DNA of 64,000 bases from JAAYDH01 sp035353055. GTDB taxonomy: Bacteria > Bacillota_I > Bacilli_A > RFN20 > CAG-826. The notes under the pieces were generated by a model. It was not told the DNA's origin. It did no database searches and was given only the letters and a program-made list of their open reading frames with translations. This document shows positions 25,958 through 32,986 of this stretch, piece after piece; position 1 is the first letter of the stretch; each line of letters opens with the position of its first letter. Location: NCBI GenBank assembly GCA_035353055.1, contig DAOPYW010000003.1:5241-69240 (forward strand). Direction: 5' to 3'. Made by a program: the position numbers and the translations under genes.

Positions 25958-28777
25958 CTATACTTTCTTTAAGACCACGGAGTTATTAGCAGACAGCTGA
26001 ATCGAGGAATAGTTTGTTCCTGGGACAAGGCTGCTATTATTCGAGAATAATAATTGATAGTTTGATCCGAGAGGAATCGTGCCGTTGTTCAAAGCGTGGA
26101 GAACATATAATCCTCCATCCGCAGTGGTCAAATGATAGGAGATTAATCCGCTGGTAGCATTAGCCGATAATCCGGAGATAGCGGAATTTATGGCTGCGCG
26201 GGTAGAAAGAGTCAATTGAGAAGTCGCTTTTCGGAACGCAATCAAATCCTTAAACCACTCGAACATCGAGAGATTGTCGAGCTTTAAAGCATAATCCATA
26301 TTGTTGATCAAATCGCCGACATTATAGGAGTTGCCAGAGTATTTTGTCTTATCTCCATCGATATAGGCTTTAGTTCTCATGAAGTCCTCGCCCTCTTGCA
26401 TGAAGGGGACGCCCTGAGCGGTGAAGACCACCATCTCTGATTGAGAGTAGACATCGGGGAAGTTTCGAGAATTGCTGACTTTTTGAATCAACTGATCGTA
26501 TAAAGTGTAGTTATCGTGGCAAGAGACATAATTTAATACTTGCTCAGGTTCAATGGTTTTCAAACTGCTGCTGAAGACACCCTCAATTCCCGGCAAGATT
26601 GAAGACGCGTTGCCATTTAATCCACCCACCCATCCAAGACCTGGAGCATTGTCGCCTCTGACAGCGTTTCTAATCACGTCATTGAAGGCGCCAACATAGT
26701 TGCCAGCACCAGCAAAGTATGATTGAGCGAGGCTGGATTGGACGGTTTGCTGCGACAATAAAGCCGTGCTGGAAGTCCCGCCTTTTAGCTTGGAAGTTCC
26801 GCCAGTCCATGGCTCGCCATAAATTAAGATGTCATCATATAAAGCTGAGCAGTCTTGATAGATGTCAATCATGATTTGATTGTCCATCAAACCCATCAGG
26901 TCAAAGCGGAAGCCAGAGAGATGATATTCATCGATCCAGAATTTGCAGGATTCGCGGACGAATTTATTGACCATGAAGCGCTCGCTGGCCATCTCGTTGC
27001 CGCAGCCGGAGCCGTTATAAGGAACGCCAGCAGATTTCGTGCGGTGATAGTAGTAAGGCATGATCTTTTCAAAATTCGAGTTTGCAAAGGATGCAGTGTG
27101 ATTGTAGACGACATCCATATTGATGTTAATGCCAGCTTGATGCATAGCCATCACCATCTCTTTAAATTCGCGGATGCGAACCGCTCCATCGCTGGGGTCA
27201 GTAGAATAGCTGCCCTCTAAAGCGTTGTAGTTGAGAGGATCGTAGCCCCAGTTATAGTTGTCTGTTCCCATCGAGGTATCCAGGGTGGATTCATCGATGC
27301 TAGAGAAATCATAGAAAGGCTGAATTTGCACATGGGTAATTCCCAATTCTTGCATGTGGTCGAGACCAGTAGTCACCGTTGTAGTGCCCTCCTGATAAAC
27401 CGTGCCAGTCTCCGCCAATCCGAGGAATTTGCCTCGGTTGGCAGCTGAGACACCACTATTGGGATTGATCGTCATATCGCGGACGTGGATTTCATAGATG
27501 GAAGCATCGGTGCCATTCTCGCCATATTCTGGGCGAGTATCGAGATTCCATCCGGTAATTCCTGCATTTAGGGTCGCGAAGTTGACGACCATGCCGCGCT
27601 TGCCATTGAGGCCAGCGGATTTAGCATAGGGGTCGACGACTTCGTTGGTGCCCATCGAATTGACGACGGTATAGGTATAATACTTATTGGATAGATCGCT
27701 GTTGACTGTGTGAGCCCAAACGCCATTTTCACCCAAGGTCATGGAATAGCTATTGGCGGGTGTTAAATCGCCCACATAATCACCGCTATTATAAATATTG
27801 AGGGTGACAGTCGAAGAGACGGGTGACCAAAGCTTAAAGGTCGTGCCAGAAGGCATGGTCTCGCTTCCGACGAAACTCACGCCTAAATCATCGCCAGTAT
27901 AGGAATATTCACTGACGAATTCATCGGTATCGAAGTATTTCGTCAATATCATGCCGCTTCGATCGGTGAAGTTGGCGGAAAATTTATAGCCAACATCGAC
28001 GATATCGCGTATCAAAACGTCTTTTTTAAAGACGAGATTGCATTCAGCAAATATGACATTAGCGACCTTTTTTGTGATGGCATCTTTCATCGTGAAAGCT
28101 GTCTCGGCGACGCCGTTGATTTTAATGTCAAAACGAGGAGCGTAAAGCTTGAAATCGGCCTTGCTGGTATCGAAGAGGACATATAGGGTTCTTTTGTCGA
28201 CATAGCGAACAGTGGAGATGGTCGACATGAAGACGCTGGATTGAGTGTAGAACAATCTCGCGGTGCTACTCTTCGCATATAACCTCTGGATTCCTCCGGG
28301 GTTAGAAGCCGATATCTCACCGAACAAGTCAGTGTCGGGATCCTTGCTAAAAGTGCCTTCCCAAGTCGCGCCGGTCGATTGGCAAGTGGTGATGACAATG
28401 CCGATGTTATCAATGCTCGTCTTATCGGCGGCGACAGCGGAGACAGGAATATCGCAGATAACACCATAGGCGTTATACTTGGTGAATTCGTACCACCACC
28501 CCGTCCCTCCGTTGGTATCCCAAGCCCAAATGCGCCAGCGGGCGTAGTTGCTATATGTTTCATTGTTGTCGTTGCGGCGATAGAAAACTCTGATTGTATC
28601 AGTTTCCGCATCGGTCAATGAATCATAATCAGTGTCGTCGAGTTCAAAAGCGGTAACCGAGGAAGGAAGAGTCAATTCGACATCTTCTTCATCGGGGCCA
28701 TAGGCCTGCCCACCGCAAGCCACCAGGCTGACTGTCATAACTGCGGCAGCGAGAAGAGCGAGAAGTTTGTTTTTCAT
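25958..28777 (-). CDS. Lipoprotein type I pullulanase (CBM41-CBM48-GH13_14)
   Basis: Surface debranching enzyme that cuts alpha-1,6 bonds. The signal peptide ends in lipobox LVACG. An N-terminal CBM41-like domain (about 40-130, TIRVFYRRNDNNETYSNYA, then WRIWAWD) is followed by another E-set part, a CBM48-like domain (about 290-380) and the GH13 barrel. The pullulanase signature YNWGYDPLNYN is present. The catalytic regions are GFRFDLMGLMD (nucleophile near 626), LIYGEPW (acid near 654) and VSCHDNYTLYD (near 754). The length of 939 is normal. It starts 11 nt after the alpha-amylase gene with a GGAGG site, so the two enzymes are co-expressed on the cell surface. Confidence 0.93.
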   Translation of the reverse strand: MKNKLLALLAAAVMTVSLVACGGQAYGPDEEDVELTLPSSVTAFELDDTDYDSLTDAETDTIRVFYRRNDNNETYSNYARWRIWAWDTNGGTGWWYEFTKYNAYGVICDIPVSAVAADKTSIDNIGIVITTCQSTGATWEGTFSKDPDTDLFGEISASNPGGIQRLYAKSSTARLFYTQSSVFMSTISTVRYVDKRTLYVLFDTSKADFKLYAPRFDIKINGVAETAFTMKDAITKKVANVIFAECNLVFKKDVLIRDIVDVGYKFSANFTDRSGMILTKYFDTDEFVSEYSYTGDDLGVSFVGSETMPSGTTFKLWSPVSSTVTLNIYNSGDYVGDLTPANSYSMTLGENGVWAHTVNSDLSNKYYTYTVVNSMGTNEVVDPYAKSAGLNGKRGMVVNFATLNAGITGWNLDTRPEYGENGTDASIYEIHVRDMTINPNSGVSAANRGKFLGLAETGTVYQEGTTTVTTGLDHMQELGITHVQIQPFYDFSSIDESTLDTSMGTDNYNWGYDPLNYNALEGSYSTDPSDGAVRIREFKEMVMAMHQAGININMDVVYNHTASFANSNFEKIMPYYYHRTKSAGVPYNGSGCGNEMASERFMVNKFVRESCKFWIDEYHLSGFRFDLMGLMDNQIMIDIYQDCSALYDDILIYGEPWTGGTSKLKGGTSSTALLSQQTVQSSLAQSYFAGAGNYVGAFNDVIRNAVRGDNAPGLGWVGGLNGNASSILPGIEGVFSSSLKTIEPEQVLNYVSCHDNYTLYDQLIQKVSNSRNFPDVYSQSEMVVFTAQGVPFMQEGEDFMRTKAYIDGDKTKYSGNSYNVGDLINNMDYALKLDNLSMFEWFKDLIAFRKATSQLTLSTRAAINSAISGLSANATSGLISYHLTTADGGLYVLHALNNGTIPLGSNYQLLFSNNSSLVPGTNYSSIQLSANNSVVLKKV

Positions 28778-28788
28778 AAGCTTACCTC

Positions 28789-30780
28789 CTAAAAGTTGCT
28801 TGCATTATAAAATCCATCGGTGATAGTAATGTCTCCGGTTTGTTTGATAGCGTTGCTATCCCAAGCAGTGAGGTTGGTGATAACATAGCCTTTCGGGAAT
28901 ATGGCTAGCAGGAAGCCAACATAATTAGTGCCAACGGCAAAATCGATGAGCAGCACACCGCTTTGAATGGTGTAATTTTTGGACCATATGCTTGATCCGC
29001 TGCCGCTCGGAGGCCATGCCCAATAGTAGAGTTCATAGTCGGTATAATAACTGCTGTTTAAGTTAACGACATTAAACTTTGTTTCATCAACTAAAGTAAT
29101 GCGAGTATAGACAAAAGTTTTAGTAATAGTAAATTCTCCGTTGATCGCTCGAACTGTGAGAGCGATTTGGTCGTTTTCATCGACGATATCACCTAAGGTA
29201 ATCGAAGCAGAAGCGGTGAAATTTACCGGGGTCTCATTATTGATTTGATAAGAACTAGTCTCAGCATTAGTGACTTCGATATCGACATCGAGAGAGCCCA
29301 CGAAATCAATGCCAGCGAGCGTGGATACCTCAATGGTCGGACGGGCGAGATGCTTAGACATGGTTAAGATGACGATTCCGGTGCTATCGAAAGTAATTTG
29401 CGCTTTATTGTTTTTGACAGTGATGGGTTCGCCATTCATTTGATTGTAATAAACTCCTGTCGGGAGGTGAGAAAAATTGACGGTTTTTGTCCCCTTTAAA
29501 GAGAAGTCAACCACCACTGCCCCACCGATATTTTCATCGTATCTTTCGTTGACAAAAACAGATCCTTCAGCAGAAAGATACTCTTCATAGCCGATGAAGC
29601 GATTATGGAAGCGATTGATGACCGCGATAGTCTTGTTTTCAAAATGATATGAGCCGACTGAGCCAACAATTAAACTGTCGTTTGGCCGAGCAAAAAATAG
29701 CGGGGTCAAATCTTTTCTTGAAGCTAGGACTGCCCATCTTTGGGTGGTGCGCATCTCTCCCGAGCGATTGGTCGAATTAATATAGGTATCATGGCTTTCT
29801 ACCCAAGAGACGAGATGATCAGGAGTGGTATTTTTCCCATAGGCAGCGCTCAATACTGTCGCCGCATCAGCTTTGCTGGAGCCAGAGATAACACGAGTGA
29901 TGTAACTGTTATCAGTTACTTTCATATAGGGAGTGTATAAATCGATGGAGCGACCTCCATCTGGCTCATTTAATATCTCGCCATAAGCCAGCAATTTCTT
30001 GCCATTGTTTTTACCTTCATAGTAGGTTTGAGCTTCTCCGAGAACATTCGGCCAAAAGTCGCTCGAATATTGGGGATCATTGGGAGTTTCAATATGCTTA
30101 GCGGCATCGAAGCGGAAGCCATCGACTCCGACATCAATGCATTCTTTTAATAAAGAAAGACAACGCCCCTGCACGTACGCGTTACTGGTGTTCAAATCAG
30201 GCAGGTTTCCATAGCTATAAACTTGGGTGACCGCTCCTGATCCAGCAGCATTGGGGTTGTGATGGAACGTCGCAGAACTGCCGTTGTCATTACGATGTTC
30301 ATAAATATAAGATTCATAATCAGCGACTTCGGGAGACACTGTCGGCGTGCCATCATTTTCTACGGAGGTACTGCTGACAGTGGCCATGTGGTTAAAGACG
30401 ATATCGCAGATGATGTCGATACCGAAAGCCTCAGCTGTTTCGCAAAGCGAAGTCAAATCGTCTTTCGTGCCTAAAGGAGAGTTCGCCGCGATGGAAAAAC
30501 TGACAGGCTGATACATGCTCCACCACGATCCGCCCCCGCCTTTTGGCTGTTGAACTGGGGAAGTTTGCACGACCTTATAGCCCGCTTCGGCAATCGCCGA
30601 TAAATTCTCTTCAATCTGCGAAAAAGACCAGTCGAAAGCATGCAAGATAATCGCGCTTTCAGAAGTGCTTGGAAGTACATCAATATAACCGTCGGGAGTC
30701 TCTTCTAAGGGAGTAGGCCCACAGGAAGATAGTCCCAATACGAACAGAATCAAAGAAATGACAAGACTTTTCTTTTTCAT
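28789..30780 (-). CDS. Lipoprotein alpha-amylase, AmyE-like (GH13)
   Basis: Cuts alpha-1,4 bonds in starch outside the cell. Lipobox LSSCG at Cys20. The catalytic domain resembles Bacillus AmyE: LHAFDWSFSQIEENL, QTSPVQQPKGGGGSWW, GFRFDAAKHIE (nucleophile near 224), AYGEILNE (acid near 267) and WVESHDTYIN (near 329), followed by ITAV-like domain C text (KTIAVINRFHNRF). About 220 C-terminal residues form beta-rich modules: an Ig/E-set part (about 440-560) and an aromatic-rich end (YYTDYELYYWAWPP) that looks like a carbohydrate-binding module. A weak, short leader (extended -10 TGATAAAAT 16 nt before the ATG) and no clear Shine-Dalgarno are seen. First gene of the amylase-pullulanase unit. Confidence 0.92.
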   Translation of the reverse strand: MKKKSLVISLILFVLGLSSCGPTPLEETPDGYIDVLPSTSESAIILHAFDWSFSQIEENLSAIAEAGYKVVQTSPVQQPKGGGGSWWSMYQPVSFSIAANSPLGTKDDLTSLCETAEAFGIDIICDIVFNHMATVSSTSVENDGTPTVSPEVADYESYIYEHRNDNGSSATFHHNPNAAGSGAVTQVYSYGNLPDLNTSNAYVQGRCLSLLKECIDVGVDGFRFDAAKHIETPNDPQYSSDFWPNVLGEAQTYYEGKNNGKKLLAYGEILNEPDGGRSIDLYTPYMKVTDNSYITRVISGSSKADAATVLSAAYGKNTTPDHLVSWVESHDTYINSTNRSGEMRTTQRWAVLASRKDLTPLFFARPNDSLIVGSVGSYHFENKTIAVINRFHNRFIGYEEYLSAEGSVFVNERYDENIGGAVVVDFSLKGTKTVNFSHLPTGVYYNQMNGEPITVKNNKAQITFDSTGIVILTMSKHLARPTIEVSTLAGIDFVGSLDVDIEVTNAETSSYQINNETPVNFTASASITLGDIVDENDQIALTVRAINGEFTITKTFVYTRITLVDETKFNVVNLNSSYYTDYELYYWAWPPSGSGSSIWSKNYTIQSGVLLIDFAVGTNYVGFLLAIFPKGYVITNLTAWDSNAIKQTGDITITDGFYNASNF

Positions 30781-30824
30781 CGCATTACCGTATTTATTTT
30801 ATCATATAAAAAGATTAGAAAATA

Positions 30825-30852
30825 CAAAAAAAAGAGACGCCGAAGCGTCTCT
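30825..30852 (-). terminator. Terminator of the starch-binding lipoprotein gene
   Basis: On the minus strand a perfect 8-bp stem AGAGACGC-TTCG-GCGTCTCT with a stable UUCG tetraloop is followed by eight T. Confidence 0.92.
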
Positions 30853-30872
30853 TAGTTGATTTGATAAAACTA

Positions 30873-32495
30873 TTATGCAACAACGACTGAAGGGTTGACT
30901 AATTGATAGCCAGTAGAAGTGGCATAATCAACAGTGGCAGCACCATCATAAATCGCGACGTTGCCTTTTAAGGAGATAGAGGCACCGGCTGTAGCAAAAG
31001 CGGTGTTTAATGCCACATAGTCTAAGCCAGCACTCTTCTTAATGTAAACGTTAATATCAACGGTTCCGACAGTGACGACGGCGGTAACGTTAGCGGTGCC
31101 AGTGATAGCGACAACTGCTTTGACAGTTCCGGTAACAGTGGCTGGACGGCTGAGCATTAATTTGCCCCAAGTGCCAGTTAAAGCGACTGTAGTAACTTCA
31201 GCGACGACGGCTTCTGGAGCTAAGGTAATAGTAGTAGGAGTAACTTCGACTAAACCTTTATAGGCAGCAGCGACACCGACGACGTGGACTTTGTCACCAA
31301 CGGCGATGCCTTCTGGAAGAGTGACACCAGCATAGTTGTAAACGTCGACAGCGAGATCGCCATTTCCAACGTAAACATCGCTGGCGAGAGTTCCGTATTT
31401 GCCAAGGTAGATGCCATCGAATTCAACGGCAGCACCGATATCGGCTTCGTAAACAGCAGCGAGTGGGTTGACGGCAGCGGCTTCAAAAGCGATTTCGAAT
31501 GAAGTCAAAGCGCTGGAAGCAACGCTAATTTCGGCTGGAGCAACGATAGAGATGGAGTATGTTCCAGCAGCGACAGCCTTGATGTTTCCGCTTGCATCAA
31601 CAACGATGCCTTCGGTTGTGGAAGTGACAGCAGAGAAGCCCCAAGCATAGGTCCAAGCGCCATTAGCGCGGACTTTGAATTCATCATTAGCAGCAGCTTC
31701 GATGGATCCTTCCCAAACGTTTTCATTATTCTTGACTAGTGGGACTTCAACAGTCCAACCGCTGGAAGCAGCAAAGCTTCCGATGACGCCTAAAGAAGTG
31801 AGAGCTTCAGGAACGATAGCAGTAACTTGTTGTCCATCTGGATTGGCTTCTTGTTGAACAAGGCCGATACCAAGAGTAGAACCAGCTTCGTTGACAGCAG
31901 CGTATCTAGCTAAGACGAGGGTGTAAGTACCAGCACCACCGACGACGACGGCATCAGAGTTATGGTCTAATCCATCTTCATCTGGAGTGGCGTTGTGGCC
32001 TGGAGCCCAATAGAGATCTGGAGTTAAGGTCTCACCGTAATGCTCAGGGGATGGTAACCATTCATCGACGGAATAGACATCATCTTCTGCATCATAAACG
32101 ATGGAGACAGCCTTGATGGTTAAAGCGCCATCAGCCATCACTAAGTCGCCATTTTCCAAACGGGCAACTTTGTTGTAGCCAGCAGCGGTAGCACCAATTA
32201 CGACGTCCTTAATCATGTAAAGAGAAGATAACTCAACGTCTTTCAATGATGTGGCGAGGTCTGGGCTGACTGCTTTTAAATCATTGCGTGAAGAAGCGGT
32301 CATAACACCGGCTTCGCTGTAGTCCCAAGCGATTGAAGCGCCACCAACAGTGGTTTGGCTTGGTCCTGCAATACAGTAAGTGGCATGATCAGGATCTGCT
32401 AAGACTTTGTCATCATTAGAGCCTGAAGGGCCACATGCCGCTAGAGCGATAACGCATGTCGCGCTCAAAACGACAGATAATAGTTTTTTGTTCAT
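30873..32495 (-). CDS. Ala/Val-rich lipoprotein with SusE/SusF- or X25-like starch-binding module
   Basis: 540 residues. Lipobox LAACG (Cys21). The central part (about 220-340) includes GSFAASSGWTVEVPL and DEFKVRANGAWTYAWG, a pattern of SusE/SusF and X25 starch-binding modules. The C-terminal about 190 residues form an OB-like beta domain (DKVHVVGVAAAYKGLVEVTP). The composition is strongly rich in Ala, Val and Thr, and it uses a narrow set of codons. It has its own near-consensus promoter (TTGACA-17-TATACT), an AGGAGG site and a strong terminator, so it is probably one of the most abundant proteins of the locus. No catalytic motif is seen; starch binding at the surface is inferred. Confidence 0.75.
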   Translation of the reverse strand: MNKKLLSVVLSATCVIALAACGPSGSNDDKVLADPDHATYCIAGPSQTTVGGASIAWDYSEAGVMTASSRNDLKAVSPDLATSLKDVELSSLYMIKDVVIGATAAGYNKVARLENGDLVMADGALTIKAVSIVYDAEDDVYSVDEWLPSPEHYGETLTPDLYWAPGHNATPDEDGLDHNSDAVVVGGAGTYTLVLARYAAVNEAGSTLGIGLVQQEANPDGQQVTAIVPEALTSLGVIGSFAASSGWTVEVPLVKNNENVWEGSIEAAANDEFKVRANGAWTYAWGFSAVTSTTEGIVVDASGNIKAVAAGTYSISIVAPAEISVASSALTSFEIAFEAAAVNPLAAVYEADIGAAVEFDGIYLGKYGTLASDVYVGNGDLAVDVYNYAGVTLPEGIAVGDKVHVVGVAAAYKGLVEVTPTTITLAPEAVVAEVTTVALTGTWGKLMLSRPATVTGTVKAVVAITGTANVTAVVTVGTVDINVYIKKSAGLDYVALNTAFATAGASISLKGNVAIYDGAATVDYATSTGYQLVNPSVVVA

Positions 32496-32521
32496 TATTT
32501 TTCCTCCTAATTATCATAATT

Positions 32522-32550
32522 AGTATAAAAATGCTTTTAAACAATGTCAA
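32522..32550 (-). promoter_or_regulatory. Strong promoter of the starch-binding lipoprotein
   Basis: On the minus strand consensus -35 TTGACA (32550-32545), exactly 17 nt spacer, -10 TATACT (32527-32522). It is the best sigma-A-type promoter seen in the window. Confidence 0.88.
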
Positions 32551-32559
32551 CAGAGGTAA

Positions 32560-32595
32560 ATAAAAAAAACAAAAAGACCCTTGTTCAAGGTCTTT
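32560..32595 (-). terminator. Terminator of the malQ-pullulanase operon
   Basis: On the minus strand stem AAAGACCTTG/CAAGGGTCTTT (one mismatch or bulge, short loop) is followed by a T-rich run. Confidence 0.75.
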
Positions 32596-32623
32596 AAATG
32601 GCAATTAAATAGAATTTATCCCA

Positions 32624-32986
32624 CTATTCGGTCCAAATTCCATAGAGAGATAAGGAGGAATAAGTCGTGCTGACAATGTCGTTTTCAAAGTCCCATAAAT
32701 CATCGACATTATCAATCAATTGAAAGGTCGACCACCCGAGAAAATTGGGGAAATCAGCATGCATATTCACGCTAGGAGTGGTTGGAATATCGGTGATTTT
32801 TGCGTTCAAATTAACGGTGCAAGTGTGATAGATAATTCCTTCTGAGGCATAGTTATAATCGACGTAAAAGTTCACGGTGACCGTCTTATCAGGATCGATG
32901 GGAGGATCATCTTTTTTGCCACCGCATCCGATGAGAGAGAATAGAGATAAGCCTGCTAAAAGTGCGGCGAATAATTTAGTTTTCAT
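32624..32986 (-). CDS. Small lipoprotein with Listeria-Bacteroides (InlB B-type) repeat
   Basis: 120 residues. Lipobox LIGCG at Cys21 is followed by an Asp/Lys/Pro-rich linker (GKKDDPPIDPDK). The mature part matches one InlB B-repeat unit: VTVNFYVDYNY..., FLGWSTFQLIDNVDDLWDFE and LSLYGIWTE. Such repeats occur in surface adhesins and glycan-related proteins. Its ATG overlaps the pullulanase stop (ATGA), so it is made together with that enzyme. It may hold the pullulanase or its products at the membrane, since that pullulanase lacks a lipobox; this is inference. Confidence 0.78.
   Translation of the reverse strand: MKTKLFAALLAGLSLFSLIGCGGKKDDPPIDPDKTVTVNFYVDYNYASEGIIYHTCTVNLNAKITDIPTTPSVNMHADFPNFLGWSTFQLIDNVDDLWDFENDIVSTTYSSLSLYGIWTE

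Noticed and set aside
28087..28611. 174-codon minus-strand frame inside the lipoprotein pullulanase
   Set aside because: It overlaps the pullulanase in another frame, has no start signals and no recognisable protein.
19580..32986. Mycoplasma-type code (TGA as Trp)
   Set aside because: TGA closes malF and the second pullulanase precisely at ATGA overlaps with the next genes, and no in-frame TGA is needed in any gene. Conserved tryptophans are TGG.
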